A program made the position numbers and the translations under genes. From JBCDHN01 sp964351855 (GTDB taxonomy: Bacteria > Verrucomicrobiota > Verrucomicrobiia > Verrucomicrobiales > DEV007), in the NCBI GenBank assembly GCA_964351855.1, contig CAYGQD010000106.1, positions 1 to 22,656 on the forward strand: a stretch of 22,656 nt of DNA, given 5' to 3'. The notes under the pieces were generated by a model. It saw nothing but the letters and a program-made list of their open reading frames with translations. It was not told the DNA's origin and ran no database searches. This document shows, piece by piece, positions 7,191 to 14,365 of this stretch. The number at the start of each line of letters is the position of its first letter. The stretch's first letter is position 1.

Positions 7191-10100
7191 TCACTCGTCC
7201 TCCATCGCCTTCCGTAACGCCGCGTAATTCGCCTCCGCAGCCCTCATATGAGGATGCTCGTGCCCGGTGCGCTCCCCAAATTGACGGAAAATCTCGACGT
7301 GACGGCGCATCAAGGGCTCGGCCTCGCCCAGCCGGTTGGTGGCCTGGAGCAACAGGGCCAGGTTGTTGAGGTCAATGGCGACGTTGGGGTGATCGGGTCC
7401 GAAGCTGGCTTCATCGATGGCGAGGGCGCGGCGTTTCAGGGGCTCGGCCTCGCCCAGACGGTTGGTGTGGTGGAGCAAGTCGGCTAGGTTATTGAGGCTT
7501 ATCGCTACATAGGGGTGATCAGGTCCGAAGCTGGCTTCATCGATGGCGAGGGCGCGGCGCATCAAGGGCTCGGCCTCGCCCAGCCGGTTGGTGTACTGGA
7601 GCAACTTGGCCAAGTTGTTGAGGTCACGGGCAACGTTGGGGTGATCGGGTCCGAATGTGGCTTCATTGATGGCAAGAGCGCGTCGTGCCATAGCCTCGAC
7701 TTCGGCTCGACGGTTGGTCGCTCGAAGCAACTGAACCATGTTATTGAGGCTTATCGCTACATAGGGGTGATCAGGTCCGAAGGTGGCTTCAACGATAGCA
7801 AGAGTGCGTCTCATCAAGGGCTCGGCCTCGTCCAGTCGGTTGGTGGCCTGGAGCAACTGGGCCAAGTTGTTGAGGTCACGAGCTACGTCGGGGTGATCGG
7901 GTCCGAGGCTTGCTTCATCGATGGCGAGGGCGCGTCGCATCAAGGGCTCGGCCTCGAGGTAGCGCGCGGAATCCCAAAGCCTTGCGGCGACATTGTTGGC
8001 GAAGATGGTGGCGCCGTCTTGGGGGGATTCCCCGCTGGTCAGGAGGGTGGCGAACTCTTGCAAGGGGCTTAGTTCCCAGGCGGTGGCCGCTTTTTGGCTG
8101 CTGTTGCCGATGAAGTCTTCTCGCTGGCGGGCGTGGGCGAGGAGTTGGTTCGTGGCTTGATCGAGAGCCGGGGCGGCTTCCGTTTCCCAGCGCTGGCGGA
8201 CCAGATCCTGGATGAGGCGGTGCATCCGGACGAGGCGTTCTGCGGGGGGCGTTTCGGGCGAGCTGGTTTCGGTGAGGAGTTGCAGGCCGGTGAGGCGGCG
8301 GACGAGGGCGAGCCAGGGATCTTTGTGACCGGGCTGCGCGGAGGCCAGCTCCGGGAAGGTTTCTCCGGCGACGGCGCGGAGCCATTCCAGGGCCATGGTG
8401 TCTGGCGGGAGGAGGGCGGCGAGCCGGAGGACATGCAACTCCGGCGGGGCAAGCCCATCCAGAGTCGGGCCGAGGGTGAGGGAGAGCGAGCGGAGCTGAT
8501 GGCGCATGGCGGCGGCGGCTTCGTCCCCGGCAGCGGCTTCGATCGCGGGGAGGCCGCCTTCCGCCCGGATCCGGGCGAGGAAATCGGCGCAGGTGACTTC
8601 CGCGTATTGGGCGAGGTATACGGCGTCGGCTTGGACCGCGAGGGTGAAGCCGCGCAGCTCCGTGGGCAGCTCCCGGGCGGCGGCTTCTTCCTCCGGCGAG
8701 GAGAAGGTTTGGCCGGGCTGACGCAGGCGAATCAGGGTGAGGGCGTCTTCGTCCGGCAAAGTGTGGAGATCGATGATTTCCCGATTGGCTTCGGTGGGGA
8801 AGAGCTGGGTTGGCTCCAGCCGGGTGGTGGCGAGGAGATGGAGCCAGGTTTCCCCGCTGAGGGCGGCGGTCGCTTGCGGGGAAAGCAGATCCGGCTGATC
8901 CACGTTGTCGAAAATGAGGAGACAGGCCGGGGTGGTGCCGGGGGCGTTTTTCACCTCAGCCATGGTGGCTTTTTTCAGTTCCTGGAGGGTGAGGGCGATG
9001 ACGAGATCCGGGTTTCCGGCTGCCTCCGGTGGCAAAATAATCCCCAGGTGAGGATGAAGCTGAGCCAGCGCCTGATCCAGCCCGGTGAGGCCTTCACATT
9101 CCAGGAACCAGCTTCCACCCGGATAGTCTGCCCGGTATTTCTCCGCGTAACGATGGGCCAGGGCGGTTTTCCCCAGTCCACCGAGGCTGCGGACGGCGGT
9201 GAGAATGCCGGTGCGCTTGCGAAAGAGAAGGTCGCGCAGCGCCCGCAACTCGCTCTCGCGACCGACGAAGAAGCGGTTTCGCCCCGGCACATTGCCTTTG
9301 GCTTCGCGGGTGCGGCGGATGCGGTCGAGCGCGAGGTAGAGTTCGTCGTCCATTTCTTCGAAGAGGGGGCTGAGTTGGGGATCGGTGTGGATTTCTGCGG
9401 CGGGGCGGGCGAAAAGGGCGGCGAGATCACGCTGCTGACGGGCGAAGAGGTCGCCAATGCGCTGGGCGAGGGCGTTGCGGTAGGTCACGGGGTCTTGCGG
9501 CCGCCGCTCCAGGGTGGCGAGCCAGTCGGTCAGATCCGCAGCTTTCTCGGGTTGGCCGTGGGCGGAGGTGAAGACCGGGATGGGCTGGAGCTGAAGGGGA
9601 TAAATGCAGGAACGGCCCAGGCCTTCGTCCGCTTCGCGCTGGGTCAGCGTTTCCCATTCCCATTGGCAGGGCTCGCTCCCGAGATAGCGCGGGGTGACCA
9701 TGGCGAGCATGGCGTGGGCCTGCTTCAGCCCATCGAGCAGGCGGTTTTCCCAGTCCTGCATCCCGTGGATTTCCTCGTGATCGTGGAAGATGAACCAGTC
9801 GGCGGCGTTCTTTTTCCGGTGGGCGGCGTTGAGCCGGGCGAGAAAGGCCTGGAGCCACTGGGGATTGCCAGTTCCGGCGGCGTTATCAGCCCGGGCATAG
9901 GAGATGAAGAGATCGTAGGTCAGGCTGCGGTCGAGCGGTCCTGGCGGAGCGGATCGATCCGGTTGGGGCGGCTCCGCTTGGGTCGGTGGCGCAGGTGGTT
10001 CTTCGGATGGAGCCTCGGGTGGCCGCTGCAGCGCATTGACGGTGAGTCCCAGAAAGAGCAGGGCCATGGTCCCGGCGAGTCCCGGAATCAGCGCCGGATG

Positions 10101-10244
10101 CGGGACCTGGTCCGGTTGCGGGATCTGTCCGAGAACACTGAGAACGGCGAGAGCGACGGAGCCCACCATCAAGAGGCCCGGAATGAGGGCCCAGTAGCGA
10201 GCGAAGGTGCGGCTGCGTGAACTGGGTGAGGGAAGATCTGCCAT
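7191..10244 (-). CDS. Membrane-anchored TIR / NB-ARC-like NTPase / TPR protein (STAND family)
   Basis: 1,017 residues from the ATG at 10244; an in-frame TTG seven codons upstream is less likely. Two hydrophobic segments (about 17-38 and 50-70) and a proline-rich linker (75-104) precede a TIR domain (about 109-260: YDLFISYARAD, then IFHDHEEIHGMQDWENRLLDGL). E166 in DWENRL is the candidate catalytic glutamate of TIR NADases. The NB-ARC-like module has Walker A GGLGKTAL (355-362, K359), Walker B LLIFDNVD (D446, D449), TTR (473-475) and an MHRLIQDL block (674-681) in the MHD-like position. The C-terminus is five exact-length 42-residue kinesin-light-chain-type TPRs (761-970) plus a degenerate sixth. 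In known TIR-STAND proteins the repeats sense a ligand, the NTPase oligomerises and TIR acts, often by degrading NAD. An antiphage role here is inference. It is a single-gene unit next to an IS110 element. Confidence 0.9.
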   Translation of the reverse strand: MADLPSPSSRSRTFARYWALIPGLLMVGSVALAVLSVLGQIPQPDQVPHPALIPGLAGTMALLFLGLTVNALQRPPEAPSEEPPAPPTQAEPPQPDRSAPPGPLDRSLTYDLFISYARADNAAGTGNPQWLQAFLARLNAAHRKKNAADWFIFHDHEEIHGMQDWENRLLDGLKQAHAMLAMVTPRYLGSEPCQWEWETLTQREADEGLGRSCIYPLQLQPIPVFTSAHGQPEKAADLTDWLATLERRPQDPVTYRNALAQRIGDLFARQQRDLAALFARPAAEIHTDPQLSPLFEEMDDELYLALDRIRRTREAKGNVPGRNRFFVGRESELRALRDLLFRKRTGILTAVRSLGGLGKTALAHRYAEKYRADYPGGSWFLECEGLTGLDQALAQLHPHLGIILPPEAAGNPDLVIALTLQELKKATMAEVKNAPGTTPACLLIFDNVDQPDLLSPQATAALSGETWLHLLATTRLEPTQLFPTEANREIIDLHTLPDEDALTLIRLRQPGQTFSSPEEEAAARELPTELRGFTLAVQADAVYLAQYAEVTCADFLARIRAEGGLPAIEAAAGDEAAAAMRHQLRSLSLTLGPTLDGLAPPELHVLRLAALLPPDTMALEWLRAVAGETFPELASAQPGHKDPWLALVRRLTGLQLLTETSSPETPPAERLVRMHRLIQDLVRQRWETEAAPALDQATNQLLAHARQREDFIGNSSQKAATAWELSPLQEFATLLTSGESPQDGATIFANNVAARLWDSARYLEAEPLMRRALAIDEASLGPDHPDVARDLNNLAQLLQATNRLDEAEPLMRRTLAIVEATFGPDHPYVAISLNNMVQLLRATNRRAEVEAMARRALAINEATFGPDHPNVARDLNNLAKLLQYTNRLGEAEPLMRRALAIDEASFGPDHPYVAISLNNLADLLHHTNRLGEAEPLKRRALAIDEASFGPDHPNVAIDLNNLALLLQATNRLGEAEPLMRRHVEIFRQFGERTGHEHPHMRAAEANYAALRKAMEDE
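7335..7964 (-). repeat. Five tandem 126-bp TPR-coding repeats with a 252-bp higher-order period
   Basis: Each repeat encodes 42 residues of the form RLxEAEPLMRRALAIDEA-FGPDHP-VA-LNNLA-LL--TN. Repeats 2 and 4 both read DHPYVAISLNN, while 1, 3 and 5 read VARDLNN or VAIDLNN. The DNA phrase TTATTGAGGCTTATCGCTAC recurs 252 bp apart (near 7490 and 7741). This indicates duplication of two-repeat units and likely copy-number instability. Confidence 0.9.
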
Positions 10245-10380
10245 GACCAGACAATGGACGCCCAATCTCGCGGCTCGCCAAGTTCAAAAACGTGACGACG
10301 ATTGTTCACGAAGACGAGGGCGCTTCTGAGTTCATTGTGAGGGCTCAGTCGATTCGTTTCGTGATGGTATGTAGTTGGTC

Positions 10381-10640
10381 AAGGCAACCTGCCAGTGGAC
10401 GAAGCCGCAATTTAGACCAATGTTAGGACCTCTAAACCCAGTGGCTGCTTGCAACATCCGTGGGACAGCGAAGACCAACAGAGGCTCGTCAATTTGCATG
10501 AGGTTACTCCTCCCATTCGTGATTGAGCCCCAAAGTGCGGAAGGCACCACCATGGAACCTTTTTTGAGTTCCGGATGCCTGAATACGCTTCTTCCGCTGC
10601 GTTGGAATCCAACTTCGGCCAATCCACGGCAGGTTGCCTT
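10381..10640 (+). ncRNA. Candidate IS110 guide (bridge) RNA region closed by a long stem
   Basis: AAGGCAACCTGCC (10381-10393) pairs perfectly with GGCAGGTTGCCTT (10628-10640). After a single bulged A, GTGG (10395-10398) pairs with CCAC (10624-10627), giving a 17-bp closing stem. Inside are further hairpins: TTTAGA/TCTAAA (10411-10416 / 10431-10436), CCCA/TGGG (10437-10440 / 10461-10464), and GGCA/TGCC (10543-10546 / 10576-10579) enclosing GGAAC/GTTCC (10554-10558 / 10568-10572) with an asymmetric internal loop. The last is GTTGG/CCAAC (10601-10605 / 10609-10613). IS110 elements are known to encode a structured RNA next to the transposase that pairs with target and donor DNA. Position, size and stems fit, but loop-to-DNA pairing is untested. 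Strand is assumed from the transposase. Confidence 0.6.
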
Positions 10641-10665
10641 AACTTCAACCTAACAGACTAACAAC

Positions 10666-11904
10666 ATGGAAAAAGTAACTCCATCTTCAACTCCCGATTG
10701 CCAAGACTCTGCTGGCCAGAAATCGGCCAAACGCGTCATCGGGCTGGATACCCACCCCGATATTATCAGCGCCGCCATCCTCCAAGTCAGCGGTAATGCG
10801 GCGAAGGCCCCGTGCCTCGCCCGCCACAAAGACATCGCCATCGCCGATCTGGAGGGATGGGCACACACCTTCCTGAGCGAGGGCGACCTCGTCGTGCTGG
10901 AAGCCAGTGGCAATGCCTTCGAAACCGTCAAACGCCTGTCTTGCCTCGGCATCACGGCCCTGGTGCTCGAAAGCAATCAGGTGAGCAAGACCGCCAGTGC
11001 CTATTTCGACGACGATCTCATCGCGGCCGAACGCATCGCTCGAGCTTACCTTACCGGTTTGGCGAAGGTGGTGTGGACGCCGGATGATGCGACGCGCGAA
11101 AACCGCGAACTGCTCCACGCTTACCAGAAGGCGAAAACGGCCGAAGCCCGCGCCGTCAATGAACTGCGCGGCTACCTCAACCAACACCACATTCGGCTCA
11201 AAAACCGCAATCCCCGCGCCCAGACAACCCAGGCGTGGATCTTGCAGCAGAGCAACTGGAGTTCCGTGCGGCTGCAATTGTTGGAGGATTTGATGAGCGC
11301 GCTCAATCTGGCCTGCAAACGGCGGCGCGAGCTTTACCGGATGATTTGTGCCGAGGTTGCCATCAACGAACAAATGCTCGGGTGTTTACGCCTGTTAGGG
11401 GTCGGAATCATTAATGCCTTTTCGATCGTGGCAGTGGTGGGCGATGTGGATCGATTTGCCACGCCGCAGAAGTTAGCCGCCTACCTTGGGCTCAATCCGG
11501 GGCGAGTGAAGAGCGGCACCGGCAAGGACAGAAAGGTGGCGACGGGTCGGCGGGGGCGCGGCGATCTGCGGCGCTCCCTGATCCAAGGAGCGCAGAAGGT
11601 TTTGGAATGCTCTAAGAATCACCATCTGGCGCAGTGGGGATGGAAGCTCTTCGCGCGCAAGGGCAGCCGGCATATCGCGGTGGTGGCGATCGCACGGAGG
11701 CTGACCGTTCAGCTCTGGCACTTGCTCAAAGGGCACGCGATCACGATGCCGGAGCAGGCCAAGCCGCTGAAAACGAAACTAGGCACGCTGTGCAGCGGCA
11801 TGGGAAAAGCGTTGCGTAGCGAACTGGCCCTCCCATCGACGATTGCGGATACGGTCGATCACCTTCTCGAGAAAATTGACCCTTTTTTGGCCCAACACGC
11901 TTGA
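10666..11904 (+). CDS. IS110-family transposase (DEDD / Transposase_20)
   Basis: A 412-residue protein. The N-terminal RuvC-like DEDD domain shows D28 in VIGLDTHPD and E79 in VVLEASGN; the remaining acidic residues lie in or near FDDDLIAAERIAR (114-126), where the usual DxxDA spacing is altered. The C-terminal Transposase_20 domain has 'LLGVGIINAFSIVAVVGD', 'FATPQKLAAYLGLNPGRVKSGTGK' and 'GRRGRGDLRRSLIQGA'; the serine of KSG is the expected nucleophile. The length is normal for the family (about 300-450 residues) and there is no internal stop, so it may be active. The start lies 25 bp after the closing stem of the upstream RNA candidate. The stop codon is inside the right inverted repeat, showing a compact element. 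No Shine-Dalgarno sequence precedes the ATG. Confidence 0.93.
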   Translation: MEKVTPSSTPDCQDSAGQKSAKRVIGLDTHPDIISAAILQVSGNAAKAPCLARHKDIAIADLEGWAHTFLSEGDLVVLEASGNAFETVKRLSCLGITALVLESNQVSKTASAYFDDDLIAAERIARAYLTGLAKVVWTPDDATRENRELLHAYQKAKTAEARAVNELRGYLNQHHIRLKNRNPRAQTTQAWILQQSNWSSVRLQLLEDLMSALNLACKRRRELYRMICAEVAINEQMLGCLRLLGVGIINAFSIVAVVGDVDRFATPQKLAAYLGLNPGRVKSGTGKDRKVATGRRGRGDLRRSLIQGAQKVLECSKNHHLAQWGWKLFARKGSRHIAVVAIARRLTVQLWHLLKGHAITMPEQAKPLKTKLGTLCSGMGKALRSELALPSTIADTVDHLLEKIDPFLAQHA

Positions 11905-11922
11905 CCAACTACATGCCTGCAA

Positions 11923-11982
11923 ATTCGTGCACTTCGTGTTCCTCCTTTTTTCGACACGAATGGGCGCGAATGGCCACGAATC
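11923..11982. repeat. Inverted and direct CACGAAT repeats beside the IS110 element
   Basis: TTCGTGT (11933-11939) pairs with ACACGAA (11954-11960), and outside it ATTCGTGC (11923-11930) pairs with GCGCGAAT (11964-11971) with one G-T wobble, forming a hairpin with a T-rich loop. Three 10-bp direct repeats follow each other: GACACGAATG, GGCGCGAATG and GCCACGAATC (11953-11982). The unit begins 8 bp outside the right IS repeat. IS110 elements often insert in palindromic repeats, which fits. Confidence 0.7.
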
Positions 11983-12157
11983 CCGATCCGGTTGCGAAAT
12001 GAGCGCCACTGCGTTCCGTCGCGCCGTAATGCTTCTTCCCTGAGGTCGTCCAAGATCTTTCGCCTCCTTTCCCGCCTTTATGCGTCACAACATCGCGCTT
12101 TTCATCGCTTTCCGGCTGCTCTTCAATGCCCGGTTTTATTATCCCATCTTTGCCGTC
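11983..12157 (+). repeat. Right copy of the 175-bp direct repeat
   Basis: This covers the 97 bp upstream of the MFS start codon and its first 78 coding bases. It matches 6572-6746 without gaps at about 89% identity. It is the intact copy, because the MFS reading frame continues from here. Confidence 0.9.
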
Positions 12158-13411
12158 ATTCAGCTGGATTACGGGCTTACCATGGCCCAGTTCGCGATTT
12201 TGAATGCGGTTTGGGCAGCTTCCATCGTCCTTCTGGAGGTTCCTTCGGGCGCCTTGGCCGATCGATGGGGACGAAAACGGATGGTGGTCGGGGCCGCCGT
12301 TCTCATGGTCCTGGAAATGGCGGTGATTGCCTTTGTTCCGCTGGGAAATGCCTCGATCGTCTTCTGGGCCTGGGTCATCAATCGCATTTTGTCCGGGGCC
12401 GCCGAGGCCTCCGCCAGCGGCGCGGATGAGGCTCTGGCCTATGATTCGATTCCGGCGGATCAACAGAAGGCGGTTTGGCCGAAAGTGTTGTCCCGATTGA
12501 TGATGTTTTCCTCGTTCGCCTTCGTCGCGGCGATGCTGATCGGCTCCGCCATTTATGATGTGAATCTGGTCAACCAGGTGCTGATCTGGTCTGGCTCGGA
12601 CCTCGTTCTGGAAAAAGGGGATGTGCTTCGTTTCCCGATCTACCTCACCCTGGGCACGGGAATTTGTGCGCTGGTTGTGAGCCTCTTGATGAAGGAACCG
12701 CCCCCGGCGAGTGATGATTCTGAAGAGGAGGCGGAGACCCACGCAGCGTCCACCGTCTGGTCCAGCATCCTGGAAGCTGGGAAGTGGATTGCCCGCACCC
12801 CGTATGTTTATTGCCTCATCCTCGCGGCGCTGGTCCATGACAGCGTGGTTCGCCTCTTCCTCACTTCGGCTTCGGAATACTATCGCCTGATCGGGATTCC
12901 GGTCTCATGGTTCGGAGTGATTGGGGCCTGCTTTGCGGGGCTCGGGATCATTACGCCGAAGATCGCCCGGTGGCTGGTCGAAAACCGATCGATTCAGTTC
13001 AACTACGTCGTCGTTTCCATCGCCACCCTTTTGGGACTGGTGGGGATTTCCCTGGCGATTCCGATTTGGGGAGTTGGCATGGTCGTCTTCTTTGCGATCG
13101 GCTTCGGCTTCCTCAATTTCTTCACCTCGCATTATCTCAACGCCGAAGTCAGTTCCCGCCGCCGTGCCACGGTCCTGAGCTTCCGCGGCTTGGCGCTCAA
13201 TCTCGGTTTTGGCGGATTGAGCGTCCTCTACGGTGGCATTCTCCGGCACATTCGCGAGGGACAAGCCGCCACGGAAGTCGTCGCCACGTCCTCGGTGTTT
13301 CGAGAGAGCCTCTACTGGCTTCCCGGCATCTTCTTGGTTTTGCTCGTCGGGCTTTGGGCCTACTACTTTGCCAAGGTTCGGGGCCAGATTCCCGATTCCG
13401 CGAAGCGCTGA
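12080..13411 (+). CDS. Major facilitator superfamily transporter
   Basis: A 443-residue, strongly hydrophobic protein with about twelve predicted membrane helices. The MFS signature between helices 2 and 3 is present as GALADRWGRKRM (residues 57-68), preceded by LLEVPSG, typical of drug/sugar exporter-like MFS members. A charged cytoplasmic loop (PPPASDDSEEEAE, about residues 209-221) separates the two halves. The substrate cannot be read from sequence. The first 26 codons and the upstream 97 bp are duplicated at 6572-6746. The gene converges on fdhD with only 6 bp between stop codons. No Shine-Dalgarno sequence is visible; the duplication preserves the leader GCCTTTATGCG. Confidence 0.9.
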   Translation: MRHNIALFIAFRLLFNARFYYPIFAVIQLDYGLTMAQFAILNAVWAASIVLLEVPSGALADRWGRKRMVVGAAVLMVLEMAVIAFVPLGNASIVFWAWVINRILSGAAEASASGADEALAYDSIPADQQKAVWPKVLSRLMMFSSFAFVAAMLIGSAIYDVNLVNQVLIWSGSDLVLEKGDVLRFPIYLTLGTGICALVVSLLMKEPPPASDDSEEEAETHAASTVWSSILEAGKWIARTPYVYCLILAALVHDSVVRLFLTSASEYYRLIGIPVSWFGVIGACFAGLGIITPKIARWLVENRSIQFNYVVVSIATLLGLVGISLAIPIWGVGMVVFFAIGFGFLNFFTSHYLNAEVSSRRRATVLSFRGLALNLGFGGLSVLYGGILRHIREGQAATEVVATSSVFRESLYWLPGIFLVLLVGLWAYYFAKVRGQIPDSAKR

Positions 13412-13417
13412 GGCCGG

Positions 13418-14251
13418 TTATTGAGCCAAGACCCGTTCGGCGTGAGTGTAGACATTGAACCCTTTTGGCCGGAGAAAACCGATCACGGTCTGCCCTGCTT
13501 CTTCGGCGAATTCTACCGCGAGGCTACTGGGTGCGGAAATGCCCGCGACCACGGAAATTCCTGCGGCGAGCGCTTTCTGCAAAATCTCAAAGGAGAGGCG
13601 CCCGCTCATCAGGAGGATGCTGGAATCGCAGGGAAGTTGCCCCGCGAGCAACGCGTTCCCGATCACCTTATCCAGTGCGTTATGCCGCCCCACGTCTTCC
13701 CGGAGAATCTGGAGGGTGCCGTCATTCGAGAACAGGGCGCTGGCGTGGAGCCCGCCGGTCTGCTCGAAGTTTTCCTGAGCTTTCCGAAGCGTGAACGGAA
13801 GGCGGAGAAGCGTCTCGGCGGTGATTCGGAGCGCGCTGGAGACGGGGGGAAAATCGCAGAAGACGGATTCGATCGTCGCTTTCCCACAAATGCCGCAACT
13901 GGAGGAGCTGAAGACATGGCGGGTTAATTGTTCTAGCTTTGCAGCATCGGGATTGCGGAGAAGGACATCGATCACGTTCCCCTTCCCGGCTTCATCCACG
14001 GCGGGACAGGCGGAAATCTCAAAGACGTCCTCCGCCGTCGCAATCATCCCTTCCGTCCGGAGAAAGCCGGCGACGAGTTCTTCATCGTGACCCGGAGTTC
14101 GCATGACCACGGCGACGCTTTTTCCCTCGACCCGAATTTCGAGCGGCTCCTCGCATGCCAAGACATCCGGCTCCTGCGAAGTCTCCACCGAGTCATCGGA
14201 ACGCTGGAATCGGGTTTTCTGAATGGGACTGAGGCCGGGCGTTTCGGTCAT
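13418..14251 (-). CDS. fdhD: FdhD, formate dehydrogenase accessory sulfurtransferase
   Basis: 277 residues from ATG 14251, chosen because the family begins shortly before the conserved EEPLEIRVEG block; a longer open frame upstream is antisense to the glycosyltransferase gene and is not credible. The diagnostic CGIC motif is at C119-C122 (SSSSCGICGKATIE). In E. coli this CxxC passes sulfur from IscS to the molybdenum cofactor of formate dehydrogenase. Other family blocks are RTPGHDEELVAGFL, GGLHASALF, EDVGRHNALDKVIG and SGRLSFEILQKALAAGI. No formate dehydrogenase gene is in the window, so the partner enzyme must be elsewhere. The gene diverges from the GT39 gene (114-bp gap) and converges on the MFS gene. 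Confidence 0.95.
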   Translation of the reverse strand: MTETPGLSPIQKTRFQRSDDSVETSQEPDVLACEEPLEIRVEGKSVAVVMRTPGHDEELVAGFLRTEGMIATAEDVFEISACPAVDEAGKGNVIDVLLRNPDAAKLEQLTRHVFSSSSCGICGKATIESVFCDFPPVSSALRITAETLLRLPFTLRKAQENFEQTGGLHASALFSNDGTLQILREDVGRHNALDKVIGNALLAGQLPCDSSILLMSGRLSFEILQKALAAGISVVAGISAPSSLAVEFAEEAGQTVIGFLRPKGFNVYTHAERVLAQ

Positions 14252-14365
14252 TGCAGACCATGCTAGTCTTCCTGGGAAGGTGGAGCAAGCTCGACGCAGT
14301 TTTCGGCCGGTCAGGCTTTCTTCCGCTGGACGCCTCGTTCGTCCTCGGTTAGAACCCTCGCTCGC

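Larger units (their letters stand above)
10369..11914 (+). mobile_element. IS110-family insertion sequence with 15-bp inverted ends
   Basis: ATGTAGTTGGTCAAG at 10369-10383 is the exact reverse complement of CTTGACCAACTACAT at 11900-11914. The pair encloses one IS110-type transposase and about 280 bp of upstream non-coding DNA, 1,546 bp in all. The right repeat contains the transposase stop codon (TGA, 11902-11904). In IS110-family elements such repeats are often subterminal, so the true tips may lie a few bases further out. No target duplication is evident, as is usual for the family. The element sits between the TIR gene promoter side and the MFS gene. Confidence 0.85.

Noticed and set aside
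7335..7964. Regular repeats that could be mistaken for a CRISPR array
   Set aside because: The 126-bp period is in frame, has no unique spacers and encodes 42-residue TPRs.
8094..10220. 708-codon open frame on the + strand, opposite the TIR gene
   Set aside because: Glycine/glutamate-rich shadow of a GC-rich coding strand; no domain, and the minus strand carries unmistakable TIR, Walker and TPR motifs over the same interval.
10223..10265. TTG start seven codons upstream of the TIR protein ATG
   Set aside because: Adds only seven residues with no leader or ribosome signal; ATG 10244 is the simpler start.
10375..10653. 92-codon open frame upstream of the IS110 transposase
   Set aside because: It coincides with the palindromic, hairpin-rich region better explained as structured RNA; the peptide has no recognisable fold or signal.
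11909..12838. 309-codon minus-strand frame over the MFS gene start
   Set aside because: Antisense to a clear MFS protein, dominated by Arg, Gly, His and Asp, with no family signal.
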